The notes: a model not told the origin generated them from the sequence alone. Shown: positions 49,930 through 58,676, counted from the stretch's first letter. The stretch: DNA of 64,000 nucleotides from Streptomyces griseochromogenes (GCF_001542625.1 NZ_CP016279.1:9610001-9674000), one strand, 5' to 3'. Program-made: numbers and translations.

Positions 49930-51747
49930 CTAGCGGCTGCCCATATGCCTCAGCAAGGCCTCGATGTCGCCTGGCGCCAGCCCGGCCGCGACGGATGGTT
50001 CTTCTTGCAGGTCGGCGAGCTGCTGCACTGTCGGATCATCGAGGATCCGGCCCATGAACTCGAGCTTCTGCTCCAAACGCGCCGCTACGACCTCATCAAT
50101 CGTGTTCCGGACAGCCAGGACAGTCACCCTGGTGTCCGTTCCCGGAGCCAGCCCCAAACGGTGAATCCGGTCGAGACTCTGCAGGAAGCGGCCTGCCATG
50201 AAGTCACGGTCCACGTACACAGCGTCATGACACACATGGTGCAGGCTGATGCCTTCACCCAGGGTCGCCGGGTTGGAGATCAGCACCATGCAGCTCGGAT
50301 CCTCACGGAACCGCCTCAGCTGCTCGTCACGGTCAGGCGTACCGCCATAGACGACCGCGGGGCTGAACTTCTCCAGCATCTGCTCCAGTGTCGCCAGACT
50401 CCGGACAAAGGTCGTCCACACCAGCGTCTTGCGCCCCTGTGCCGCGTTCTCCGCGATGATCGTCACCGCTTCCTGGTACTTAGGCGACAGCTCGTAATCC
50501 GGAAGATTCTGCATGAGTGAGTACAGCGAGCTGCCTTCCGGAATCTCCAGGGGCGGCAGCTGATAAGCCAACGGCTCATACCGGCTCCCCCCCTCAAGGA
50601 GCAGTGCCGGACTTGTAGCCGCCATCAGCAGACGCAAGGCCGTCTTGCCGAGCGAGCTGAGATCATCTCTGGCGGCGCCGCTGTTCACGCCACCCACCAA
50701 AGAGCCGTAGATCTCGTTGTGCAGCGGCGGCATGTCGACGTACCGCACCCTCGTCCAAACTGGCGGAAGGCCCAGTTCCTGCTTCGTGGTTCGGGTGAAC
50801 AAAGGCCGCAGGACCGAACTGGCGTAAGCGAGATCCCCTCCTGCTACCGCTTGGACGACCGTGCGTTGCCCGTGCCCAGGCCAGACGAAGCCCATCAGGT
50901 TCTCCAGGTCCTTTGAGCCATTGGGCGCAGGGGTCCCGGTGAGGATCAGACGCCGCTCGGCGAGAGGACCAAGGGCCATGCACGCAGCGCCATAGGTGCC
51001 CCGAGCGCCCAGCTTCATCCTGTGCGCTTCATCAAGAATGATCATGGAGGGACCGGCCTTCAGCCAGCTGGCCAGCGTGGGCAAGGAGCGGTCCAGCCGT
51101 TCGTAGTTGACGATCAGCACCTCCGCCCACTGATCCATCGACCCATCGAGAACATGAGTCCGTAGGGGATAGCTGAAACACACTGCGGTCTCGTATCGCC
51201 ATGATTCATATGCCGACTTGGGGCACACCACCAGAACCCGGCTCACGCGTCTCTGCGCCTTCTGGGCGGCATAGACAGCCATAGCCACGCGTGTTTTCCC
51301 CGCTCCAGGCACACTGAAGTTGGCCCCGTGCTGGAGTGACAGCAATTTCGCGATGTCCCGGATCTGGAACTCGCTCAGCTCCGCCTCCCAGGTGTCCCCG
51401 AGGAGCCCGGGCACCTCGTCCCGCGCGACATCGCCCTGAGGCTGCGCGCCGGCCAAGCGCTCCTTGACCGTATTGGCGTCCTGGACGACTCCGGCCACAA
51501 GGTTCCGCAGTTCAGGAGCCCACTCCACGCCTTCGTGGTGCGGCCATCCGCTGAGAACGCTCAGATCCGCGAGGAGCTCATCAAGGGCAACCGAGGCGGC
51601 CAGCTGGCCCAACTGGCCGCCCGTGCGGAAACGGGCGGCCAGCTGGACGAGGTCCTGCTGGTACTGATCAGTCGTCCTCAGGACAACTCGGGTACGCGTC
51701 TCGTCGAATCCCAGGTGAAGAGACGTCTCAGCCGGGGTACCGGTCAC
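49930..51747 (-). CDS. SNF2-type DEAD/DEAH helicase-translocase
   Basis: 605 aa SF2 enzyme. EFQIRDIAKLL (Q-motif-like), Walker A VPGAGKT (Lys151), DEAH 239-242, LTGTPAPN (270-277) and the C-terminal ISNPATLGEGISLH and QSLDRIHRLG arginine-finger motif are complete. SNF2-like translocases move on double-stranded DNA. The N-terminal 120 residues are unlike standard helicases. GTG overlaps the ParB-like stop by 4 bp. In this gene order it resembles the motor subunit of a restriction or defence system. Confidence 0.9.
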   Translation of the reverse strand: MTGTPAETSLHLGFDETRTRVVLRTTDQYQQDLVQLAARFRTGGQLGQLAASVALDELLADLSVLSGWPHHEGVEWAPELRNLVAGVVQDANTVKERLAGAQPQGDVARDEVPGLLGDTWEAELSEFQIRDIAKLLSLQHGANFSVPGAGKTRVAMAVYAAQKAQRRVSRVLVVCPKSAYESWRYETAVCFSYPLRTHVLDGSMDQWAEVLIVNYERLDRSLPTLASWLKAGPSMIILDEAHRMKLGARGTYGAACMALGPLAERRLILTGTPAPNGSKDLENLMGFVWPGHGQRTVVQAVAGGDLAYASSVLRPLFTRTTKQELGLPPVWTRVRYVDMPPLHNEIYGSLVGGVNSGAARDDLSSLGKTALRLLMAATSPALLLEGGSRYEPLAYQLPPLEIPEGSSLYSLMQNLPDYELSPKYQEAVTIIAENAAQGRKTLVWTTFVRSLATLEQMLEKFSPAVVYGGTPDRDEQLRRFREDPSCMVLISNPATLGEGISLHHVCHDAVYVDRDFMAGRFLQSLDRIHRLGLAPGTDTRVTVLAVRNTIDEVVAARLEQKLEFMGRILDDPTVQQLADLQEEPSVAAGLAPGDIEALLRHMGSR

Positions 51748-53180
51748 CGAGCACCTTCCGCGGCCGCGGCCTCAAGCAGCCAGGCCACTCCGTCACCGGG
51801 GTTGGGCAGGCCCCGGCCGGCCTGCTGGGCCAGCTTGCGAAGGCTGCCGCGCAGCTTCAGCACCGCCTCGTCGAAGGCCTCCTCGTCCAGGCTCCGGGAA
51901 GTACGGGCCTGGACGAGGTCCATCACGCACTGATCGATGCTCGCGCAAGCCTCGGCAAGACGCGCGGGGGCGAGCTGCTTACGCTTGCGCAGGCGTGCGC
52001 TGCGGCCGGCGGCTTCGATTGCCTCGTCGAAAGCGCTCTTGGCGTCATCTAGCAGCGCCTGATCCTGGGCCTTATCGCCGTCAGACAACTCGTGGGTTCC
52101 GCTACGAACGGCAGCGCTGGCCCGCAGGATCCGGTCGTTCAGGGCCCGTGCCTCGGACACGGCGGAAGAGGCTGCGGGCACCGCGAGGCCAAGGCCCGGG
52201 ATCGAGACCGCTTCCTGTCCCACCGCCCCGGAGTCGCCGGCGGAAAGCGTCTCCGGCAGCGTCCGCCCGAGGTGCCCCTCCTTCAGGAACTCTTCGTCGA
52301 TGTGGCGCACGTCCGTCTTCGAGAAGTCCAGGAGGATTGCCGCGAGCCGCCACTCCTTCAGGACCTCGGCCTGGTCACGGTCGACCGACTCCAGCTTCAC
52401 ATACAGACGGTGGAGCTCCTTGAGACGCTCCTGGGCCCCTTCCCAGTCCACCAACCTCAGGGCCACTCCGCCGCCGGTCTTACTGCGGTCGATGAGCTCC
52501 TGAATCGTGCTCAGAATCCAGCGCTCCTGGTGGTACGTCTTGACCTGGATCCGGAATTCCTTAGCGATCTGCTCAGGCGTACGCCCGAGCGAGGCCTGCT
52601 CCTCCATGGCCAGAAGCCTGTTGATGTACGAGTAGTCGCGGCGGTGGTCCTTGCGCAACTGGAGTGACAGCTCAACGGCGTTGATATCCGCCCAGGTGAA
52701 CGACTCAGGCAGCACGCCGACACGCATCGACTGGGCACCCAGTTCACGCAGTGCGGCGGCACGCGTGTTGCCGTTCACGAGGATGCCGTGATGGGTCACG
52801 AGCCCGGGATCGTTCTGTCCGAACTGATCGAGGCTTTCCTTGAGCTTGTCGAAGTCGGTGTCGCGAATGTTCGGATCGGTCGGCGAAGCCTGGAGCAGGA
52901 ACCGCAGATAGTCCTGGCTTTCAGCGTTCCACGGATCCCTTTCCAGCAACTCATCACGGGTCGGATCGTGGCTGCGCTGCGCCCGGATCCGGTGGGTGCT
53001 GGGGTTGAAGTACAGCCCGCTGAGCGGCAAGTCGATGACCTCCACATGAGCCTGCTGTTCATTCCAGTCGACGGTGACCGTCTCCCTTGTACCGCCGGCC
53101 GCCCTGACCTCCTCGACCTTCTTCTTGATCAGTTCACTGAACTCAGCCGCACGAGGCGGCTGCGGGAGCTCCCGCAGCAT
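51744..53180 (-). CDS. ParB/Srx-fold protein
   Basis: 478 aa. An N-terminal ParB/sulfiredoxin-type domain (about 40-190) has the box VNGNTRAAALRELG at 135-148 in place of the ParB CTP-binding/catalytic motif. An HTH-like segment RTPEQIAKEFRIQVKTYHQE (about 210-230) and a helical, charged C-terminal half follow. The fold occurs in chromosome segregation, nucleases and several phage-defence systems (for example DndB-like and DpdB proteins). No ParA is nearby, so plasmid partition is unlikely. Coupled to the helicase gene. Confidence 0.8.
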   Translation of the reverse strand: MLRELPQPPRAAEFSELIKKKVEEVRAAGGTRETVTVDWNEQQAHVEVIDLPLSGLYFNPSTHRIRAQRSHDPTRDELLERDPWNAESQDYLRFLLQASPTDPNIRDTDFDKLKESLDQFGQNDPGLVTHHGILVNGNTRAAALRELGAQSMRVGVLPESFTWADINAVELSLQLRKDHRRDYSYINRLLAMEEQASLGRTPEQIAKEFRIQVKTYHQERWILSTIQELIDRSKTGGGVALRLVDWEGAQERLKELHRLYVKLESVDRDQAEVLKEWRLAAILLDFSKTDVRHIDEEFLKEGHLGRTLPETLSAGDSGAVGQEAVSIPGLGLAVPAASSAVSEARALNDRILRASAAVRSGTHELSDGDKAQDQALLDDAKSAFDEAIEAAGRSARLRKRKQLAPARLAEACASIDQCVMDLVQARTSRSLDEEAFDEAVLKLRGSLRKLAQQAGRGLPNPGDGVAWLLEAAAAEGAR

Positions 53181-53200
53181 CGCTTTTCCCCGTCCTCTCC

Positions 53201-53899
53201 CTAGTCGTCCTGGTCATCCATGTCGTTCAGCGCGTCGGTGACGGCCTTACGGGACTCCTCCGGCAGAGTCCGGAAGATGCCCCACATCTTCTCCATCGGG
53301 CTCAGGGGCCGCTGATCGGCCGTGATCCACGCCAGGAAGATCTGCCGCTCCATGGGAGACAGGGCCTCCGCGAGGTCCAGGATCACCCCGAGGTCGACCT
53401 CGCGGTCTCCGCCCCCGACCCCGCAGCGCTTGCACTCCGTCACCAGCTGGTGCTCGGTCTCGCCGCTGGGCAGCAGCACCTTCCGGCGGGCCACGTTCAG
53501 CACCGCCAGCGTGACGCCGTCCTCGTACGCCTCACCGCCCGCGATTCCACAGGACCGGCAGAGGTGGTTGTCGGCCTGGAAGATCTTCATACGCTGCGCC
53601 GTGGTGAGGCTGGTCTTGTGCTTCGGCGCCTTCGACTTGCCCGGAACCCAGACATCAGCTCCACGAGCGACGAAGCGCTGCTCCTGCTGCTGCAGCGAAA
53701 CGTCATCACGGCTGGTGTCGATCCGCCAGTCGTGATCCCTCAGGTCCCGGGTGCGCCTGTCGATCTGAGCCACGTCCGGGAAGGCTTCACGCAACTGCGC
53801 CTTCGTGAAGACGTTCCCCTCCCCCACCTCCTGCAGAAGCCACAGCGCAGCCCGCGCCATGCTCCCCAGCTTCTTGTCCTGCCACGACGGCAGCGTCAT
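53201..53899 (-). CDS. Zinc-binding HNH-like protein of the defence cluster
   Basis: 232 aa. N-terminal winged-helix-like part (MARAALWLLQEVGEGNVFT, RRTRDLRDHDWRIDT), then a treble-clef region with Cys114-x2-Cys117 and Cys156-x2-Cys159 spaced like HNH nucleases. The usual central Asp-His is not seen; the matching stretch reads LAVLNVARRK, so activity is uncertain. C-terminal helices (170-232) are acidic, ending MDDQDD. GGAGG precedes the ATG. It is the first gene of the four-gene unit, 20 bp before the ParB-like gene. Confidence 0.7.
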   Translation of the reverse strand: MTLPSWQDKKLGSMARAALWLLQEVGEGNVFTKAQLREAFPDVAQIDRRTRDLRDHDWRIDTSRDDVSLQQQEQRFVARGADVWVPGKSKAPKHKTSLTTAQRMKIFQADNHLCRSCGIAGGEAYEDGVTLAVLNVARRKVLLPSGETEHQLVTECKRCGVGGGDREVDLGVILDLAEALSPMERQIFLAWITADQRPLSPMEKMWGIFRTLPEESRKAVTDALNDMDDQDD

Positions 53900-54157
53900 C
53901 TAGCGCCTCCGGTGAAGTCGTATGGCTGACATACCGCAATAAGCCACGCATGCAGGATGAACTCCGCATAGCTGACCTACGCCCCCCGCTCCTCAAGCGG
54001 TTGCGTCCTAAAGTCTCGCACCACGACCCAAACGGAAGTCCAGCGAAAGGACGCTTGCTCGCGAAATAGCAAGCGCCGGCCCCCTGTTACTCAGGCACAA
54101 TTACGGGATCTGGCAGGCCCAACGGGCCGCCCGCCGCGAGCTTGGAGGCCGAACGGC

Positions 54158-55231
54158 ATGACACGGGGCAGGGACACGACGCGCACATGCGGCTGGATAG
54201 ACAAGGAGCTCCGCAGTGACGTTCCTCCGGGCAAGCGCGCCTTGGCTCTGGCCCTACAGGGGCTCTGCCATCACATCGCTCCTGCCGTTTCGGGCAACAA
54301 GTCGACAGAGTCAGGACCAACGCAGGCAGAAGTGGCTGACCACTTGAAATGCAGCGAGACTTCCCTGTCCAGGTTTCTGAGCGGGCAGTCCGTGCCACGG
54401 TCCGTTGACTTCATCTACAAGAAGGCCTGCGCTGATGCTGGCGGCGGGGACGTGCTCGGCATCAGCTTCGACGAGCTCGAAAAGCTCCGCGAGCAGGCGT
54501 GGGCCGAGCGATGTCACAGCTGTGTCGCCCTACGAGCTGAGCGCGATGCTCTAGTCGAACAAGTCGCAGACGCACAGGCCGAGCTCACCGGCCTGCGGAA
54601 GGCAGCAGCTCGCGACGCGGCGGAGCTAGCAGCCCTTCGACAGGACGCGCAGTCATTCGTCGCAGTGCAAGCTGAGCGCGATGCACTGATCGAGCAAGTC
54701 AAGGACGCACAGGCCGAGCTCACCGGCCTGCGGAAAACAGCAGCTCGCGACGCGGCGGAGCTAGCAGCCCTTCGGCAGCAGGTGCGGTCATTCAATGAGG
54801 CCCTCTTGGAACTTAGGGAGTCGGTCACGGAGTTGAGGGCAACCCGAGCCGGCTTGCAAGCACGTCTCGCCGCTCAGGCATCGCTCACTCTGCTGCCGGT
54901 CCCCCGCCGGAGGGGGGACCGGCAGCAGAGCGGAATCGATGCGTCGGCAGCGCGGCGGGTCGCCCAGCAGGCTGCAGAGCTGCACGACGACGGCCGGCAA
55001 GGGGCCGCACTGAGCTTGCTGCGCCACACCACGGACGTTCTCAGCCCTCTCGAAACAGCCACGCTGCTCCAGGCGCTCCGGCGACAGCAGCAGAACAAGC
55101 TCGCCGACAACGTGATCCATATCTACGGTCGCGATCACCACGACCAGGACGTACTCCAGGTGACGTTGGAACTCCACAAGCTGGGCGCTCCAGATGACGC
55201 CGGCGCGCTACTCCGAGCAGCGCTGGGGTGA
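54158..55231 (+). CDS. HTH and coiled-coil regulatory protein with internal repeats
   Basis: 357 aa. A helix-turn-helix (about 45-95: TQAEVADHLKCSETSLSRFL) leads into a coiled coil (about 125-245). This holds two 45-residue tandem copies beginning AERDALVEQVADAQAELTGL and AERDALIEQVKDAQAELTGL. The C-terminal part (about 265-357) is helical, with HDDGRQGAALSLLRHTTDVL typical of Streptomyces regulators of this design. GGAGG precedes the ATG. A perfect inverted repeat is buried at 54888-54930. No specific function known. Confidence 0.75.
   Translation: MTRGRDTTRTCGWIDKELRSDVPPGKRALALALQGLCHHIAPAVSGNKSTESGPTQAEVADHLKCSETSLSRFLSGQSVPRSVDFIYKKACADAGGGDVLGISFDELEKLREQAWAERCHSCVALRAERDALVEQVADAQAELTGLRKAAARDAAELAALRQDAQSFVAVQAERDALIEQVKDAQAELTGLRKTAARDAAELAALRQQVRSFNEALLELRESVTELRATRAGLQARLAAQASLTLLPVPRRRGDRQQSGIDASAARRVAQQAAELHDDGRQGAALSLLRHTTDVLSPLETATLLQALRRQQQNKLADNVIHIYGRDHHDQDVLQVTLELHKLGAPDDAGALLRAALG
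54535..54804 (+). repeat. Two tandem 135-bp coding repeats
   Basis: Near-identical 135-bp units begin at 54535 and 54670 (both with AGCTGAGCGCGATGC) and keep the reading frame, duplicating 45 residues of coiled coil. Confidence 0.85.
54888..54930. repeat. Perfect 18-bp inverted repeat inside a CDS
   Basis: CTCTGCTGCCGGTCCCCC (54888-54905) and its exact complement (54913-54930) flank a 7-nt loop. It codes in frame for the linker between the coiled coil and C-terminal part of the HTH protein. Confidence 0.9.
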
Positions 55232-55254
55232 CCGCCGACGCACATGCCACTTCT

Positions 55255-55887
55255 TCAGGCCGCGCTTGTGTCAGCCTCGTAATGCATTTGGGCGCGGTCG
55301 AGGATGTCATCCGGGTCATGGCCTCGGGCCACTGACCAGTGGAGCAGGTCGGCGATCAGTTCGACAGCTGTCTCTTCCAGAGCAGCTTCCTGCCCCCTCC
55401 CCCGCAGCGCAGCCGTACTGCCCGGCCCCTGGTAGTTCTCAAGCGCTTCAATCGCTCGCTCGATACGCAGGCAATCCCGGCCCATACCCACGGCCACTTC
55501 ACACCAGACTGCCTTGCCGACCACAGTCAGCACTGCCCCCCAGTCAGCTGCGAGGGTCGCCAGGAGATGCAGGCCCCGCCCATATTCCTCATCGCAGGTC
55601 GGCTTCTTCAGCGTCGGCAGGGCGCTGTTCTTGTCATGGACTTCAAGCCGTAGCCGTGGGCCACTCCACTCGAGGATCAAGGCAGCCGACGCGCCCTCCC
55701 CGACATGTTTGACAACATTCGTCGCCAGTTCCGTGACGAGCAGCTCTGCCTCATCTGGGGCTACGGGCATCCCCCACCGGTTCAGCTGCTTGACGGCGGC
55801 TCTCCGGAGCAGGGGCACTTCCGCCGGCGCCGCCTCGAACGGCAGGACACAGCGGAGTCGGGGTTCGGTGACTTCGTAGCCGGACAC
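55255..55887 (-). CDS. Anti-sigma-factor-like histidine-kinase-fold ATPase
   Basis: 210 aa. GHKL fold: N-box ELLVTELATNVVKHVG, RLRLEVHDKNSALP and G-box YGRGLHLLATLAADWG. RsbW/SpoIIAB-type serine kinases or their relatives. Together with the divergent XRE gene and DUF397 gene it forms the abaA/whiJ-type trio of Streptomyces developmental regulators. GTG at 55887 fits the GGAGGGAGGA site by spacing; a GTG 6 nt earlier is too close. Confidence 0.87.
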   Translation of the reverse strand: MSGYEVTEPRLRCVLPFEAAPAEVPLLRRAAVKQLNRWGMPVAPDEAELLVTELATNVVKHVGEGASAALILEWSGPRLRLEVHDKNSALPTLKKPTCDEEYGRGLHLLATLAADWGAVLTVVGKAVWCEVAVGMGRDCLRIERAIEALENYQGPGSTAALRGRGQEAALEETAVELIADLLHWSVARGHDPDDILDRAQMHYEADTSAA

Positions 55888-56104
55888 GGCCACTCCTCCC
55901 TCCCTAGCCACGCGCGTGCTGCGCCTGCCGTATCCGTACGACTGCACTGCGTAGCGACCTGGGAACGAGCATGGCATGGAGAACTCTCACTATGTAACTT
56001 CTCACGAGAATCTATCGAGTGAATCCGGTGGTGAGCCTGGTTCACCGCTACCTAGCCTGTTGGGGTCTCCGGGCCCTCACCCCGGCGCACGGCGAAGGAG
56101 TCGA

Positions 56105-56950
56105 ATGTCCGTACGGACCACAACACGTCGCCGCCAACTCGGCGCCATGATGCGCAAGTTGCGCGCACGCAAGGGGTTGACTCTTGAGGAGGCCGGCGGT
56201 CTCGTCGGCGTTTCGAAAGCGACGATCAGCCGATACGAGACCCAAGCCGGGCCGGTCAAGTGGATCGTCATCGATGCTCTGTGCCGTGGGTACGGGGCAA
56301 CGGAGTCCGAGCGGAGGGTCGTTGTTGGCCTAGCGAAGGATGCCAAGCAACAAGGCTGGTGGAACTCCTTCGCCGACTCCATCCCCGAGAGCATGAACCT
56401 GCTGCTCACCCTTGAGGACGAAGCGGTACGCGAGAGTCACTTCTCCTGCGTCTACGTCCCAGGCCTCCTGCAGACGCGCGCCTACAGCACTGCACTGCAG
56501 AAGGCGAACGAAGTGCCACTGGAGGAGGTGGAGGTCGAGCGACTGGTCGACATCCGTATGAAGCGGCAGGAGATCCTCGCCCGCCCGAAGCCACCGCGTC
56601 TGTGGGCAATCCTCGACGAGTCGGTCATCCGCCGCGTCGTCGGGTCACCTCAGACTATGAAGGAACAACTCGCAAGGCTGCTCGAAGCGAACGACTCCCC
56701 TCACGTCACGCTCCAGGTGTTGCCGTTCTCCAAGGGAGCCCATGCCGCCGCATTGGGAAGCTTCGTCATCATCGGCGGCGCCGAACCCGCTCTCGATGTG
56801 GTGTACGTCGACTTCCACGCGGGCTCCCTCTTCCTGGAAAAGGACGAGGAACTGGAGCGATACAGACTTGCGTTCGAGTACCTCCAGGCACAAGCGTTGG
56901 ACATGGAGGCTTCCTCCGCCATGATTCATTGCGCCCTCAAGGAGCTGTAA
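56105..56950 (+). CDS. XRE regulator with DUF5753 (WhiJ-like)
   Basis: 281 aa. HTH in MMRKLRARKGLTLEEAGGLV and SKATISRYETQAGPVKW; the C-terminal DUF5753 domain (about 95-280) shows VPGLLQTRAYSTAL, RLWAILDESVIRRVVG, VTLQVLPFSKGAHAAALGSF and VVYVDFHAGSLFLEK. WhiJ-like proteins repress development and work with the small DUF397 partner encoded next. GAAGGAG precedes the ATG. Confidence 0.92.
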   Translation: MSVRTTTRRRQLGAMMRKLRARKGLTLEEAGGLVGVSKATISRYETQAGPVKWIVIDALCRGYGATESERRVVVGLAKDAKQQGWWNSFADSIPESMNLLLTLEDEAVRESHFSCVYVPGLLQTRAYSTALQKANEVPLEEVEVERLVDIRMKRQEILARPKPPRLWAILDESVIRRVVGSPQTMKEQLARLLEANDSPHVTLQVLPFSKGAHAAALGSFVIIGGAEPALDVVYVDFHAGSLFLEKDEELERYRLAFEYLQAQALDMEASSAMIHCALKEL

Positions 56951-57178
56951 ATGTCCGCCGCCTCTCAGCCCTCCTCGAAGCCCAGCTGGTTCAAGTCGTC
57001 TTACAGCGGCGGCAACGCGACCGAGTGTGTAGAAGCCGCATTCATCTCGGCTGGCGTGCTCGTTCGTGACTCGAAGGCTGGTAGCGGGCCCGTCGTCGCC
57101 GTCCAGGGCCCGGCCTGGCACGCGTTCTCGCGAGCCTTGCGGAAGGACCAGTTCGAAGGTGAAGACATGCATAGTTAG
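56951..57178 (+). CDS. DUF397 protein
   Basis: 75 aa. WFKSSYSGGNATECVEAA, VLVRDSKAGSGP and a W-x2-F end are the full DUF397 pattern. The ATG follows the XRE stop with no spacing. In this module DUF397 proteins modulate the XRE partner. Confidence 0.93.
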   Translation: MSAASQPSSKPSWFKSSYSGGNATECVEAAFISAGVLVRDSKAGSGPVVAVQGPAWHAFSRALRKDQFEGEDMHS

Positions 57179-57693
57179 TGGAGTCGTCTTCGGCATCGGT
57201 GAGTCCGTGTAGACGGGGATCAAAGACTATGGCACTTGAGCCAACTGGCCTCAGGCGCCGAGACACGCTTTCGCGCGATGTTTGGGCGGTGATCCAGGCC
57301 GTGACTACCGCGAGACCTTCCAAGAGCTCCGGCCTGCGTTCGATCTGGACGAGAAGCGGGAGAAGCGAGCCGTCGCCAGGCAGGCAGAGGCGTTTGGAGA
57401 ACCTGCGATGTCTGAGGGTGACGCGCTTTAGGCGTCGCCATGGACCAATGATGATGCTGCGGTCTGACGATCGGGGCTGGAACGTGCAATGCATTGAAAG
57501 TTCGGGCGGGACAATTGGCAGTGCTCGTGGCGAACGTCGCCCTCCGCCTTGCGTGCGACGGCCTCGTCGCGGGCGTTGCAGGCTCCAAGGCAGTCGGCCG
57601 TCACTGGCACGTCGGTGTGCCAGTGGAGACCCGCCCTGGTCACGGAGTTCATGCTGCGGGGGACGGCAGGCTCTCCGTGACAAGGACGGGAGC
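57179..57693. other. Apparently decayed region
   Basis: 515 bp with no intact gene. Frames are short and overlap with no consistent ribosome site; a codon-biased fragment lies at 57267-57431. Confidence 0.45.
57267..57431 (+). pseudogene. C-terminal gene remnant
   Basis: The frame from 57267 to the TAG at 57429 has coding-like codon use and reads RDYRETFQELRPAFDLDEKR, then KRAVARQAEAFGE and a short tail. No start or upstream domain is found in this frame, so it looks like the 3' end of a lost gene. Family not recognised. Confidence 0.3.
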
Positions 57694-58059
57694 CTAGCCG
57701 CGGCGGAGGAACCTGCTTTGGCCGCGGTGCCTGCCAGTGCGCCGGGCCGAGCGTGGTCCCGCAGCGGTGGTCTCGTTCGGCCGGTTGGCGCGAGCTGTTT
57801 CGTCCCTGCTGAGGAGGGACTGCCAGACCCGTTCCTGAAGCGCACGGATGTATGGCCCGCAGGCGTACATGGACGCCTGGGCGCCGGCGACGCTCGCGGA
57901 ACTCCACAGGTCACGAGTCCACCGCTGGCCGCAGCAGAGCCAGCAGAATCCGTCGAGCCACTCGTTGCCGTTGTCCGTAGCTGCTACTGGCAGCCCCTCA
58001 CGGGTGATCTCGGCGATCCCCGAGATCACCCTGTGCTGTAGGGCGGCTTCCGTAAGCAT
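57694..58059 (-). CDS. Hypothetical protein, possibly frame-damaged C-terminus
   Basis: 121 aa from ATG with AAGAGG at 11 nt. Residues 1-85 look genuine (MLTEAALQHRVISGIAEITR, DGFCWLCCGQRWT, YIRALQERVWQSLL) with Cys pairs that might bind a metal. The last 35 residues are Arg/Ser/Gly-rich and look out of frame, so the gene may be truncated. No family assigned. It lies on the same strand as, and 19 bp before the end of, the CYTH-side region. Confidence 0.45.
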   Translation of the reverse strand: MLTEAALQHRVISGIAEITREGLPVAATDNGNEWLDGFCWLCCGQRWTRDLWSSASVAGAQASMYACGPYIRALQERVWQSLLSRDETARANRPNETTAAGPRSARRTGRHRGQSRFLRRG

Positions 58060-58077
58060 GGATAGTCCGCCTCTTGG

Positions 58078-58665
58078 TCAACCGCCTTGAACTGCCAAGG
58101 GAGCACTCCCCTGCTTCTCGGCATCGGAGAACAGCAGGGTGGGCTCGGCGAGGATGTCGCGGCCGGCCTCGCTCTTGTAGATCTCATCGACGCTGCCGAA
58201 CCGGGCTTCGGAGTAGTCGAGTTCCAGAAGAGCGGCGGCCTGCCGTACCGACGCCTCGTCGGGCCCCTCGATCTCCAGGAACGTGGGGAGGTCGGGCCAG
58301 GTGTCGAAGTCGAAGGCGACCTCTCCCAGGCGCCACTCCTCGCGGTAGTTCTCCTGGTAGCGGACCTCGGTGAGGCCCACCCGGCTCAGGATTTCGGCCA
58401 TGGCGTGCAGGTCGGCGACCTCGGTCTCGATCTCCTTGGTGCCGTCGATCGTCGTGGCGTCGGTGACCTGCTTGAGCGTGAGCGTCGAGCGGGTGCCCTC
58501 GTCCCTCAGCCGGAGCCACGCCCCTCCGTCGAGGGAATCGTTCTCGAAGATCTTACGGGTGAGGAGGGTGCGGGGGAGCGCCTTGACGGCACCGAGGGCG
58601 GCCAGCTTGGCCTGCAGGCCAACGACGTCGACGGCCAGGAACTTCGCCTCGTACTCGTGCTTCAT
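58078..58665 (-). CDS. CYTH-domain protein (class IV adenylate cyclase / triphosphatase type)
   Basis: 195 aa. The signature ExExK is visible in MKHEYEAKFLAVD, with paired acidic and basic tunnel strands: AWLRLRDEGTRSTLTLKQV, KEIETEVADL, RYQENYREEW, FDFDTWPDLPTFLEIEGPDE. CYTH enzymes bind nucleotide or inorganic triphosphates and act as adenylyl cyclases or triphosphatases; which one is not decidable here. GAAGGA precedes the ATG. Last gene of the radical-SAM operon, 11 bp behind the methyltransferase. Confidence 0.9.
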   Translation of the reverse strand: MKHEYEAKFLAVDVVGLQAKLAALGAVKALPRTLLTRKIFENDSLDGGAWLRLRDEGTRSTLTLKQVTDATTIDGTKEIETEVADLHAMAEILSRVGLTEVRYQENYREEWRLGEVAFDFDTWPDLPTFLEIEGPDEASVRQAAALLELDYSEARFGSVDEIYKSEAGRDILAEPTLLFSDAEKQGSAPLAVQGG

Positions 58666-58676
58666 GTGTCCTTCTC

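Noticed and set aside
51744..53180. Plasmid partition ParB
   Set aside because: No ParA, no parS-like repeats, and the gene is coupled to a helicase next to a methyltransferase.
48476..53899. Assignment of the defence block to DISARM, Dpd, Dnd/Ssp or BREX
   Set aside because: The hallmark proteins of those systems (DrmB, DpdA, sulfur transfer genes, PglZ) are absent; only general helicase, ParB-fold and methylase similarities exist.
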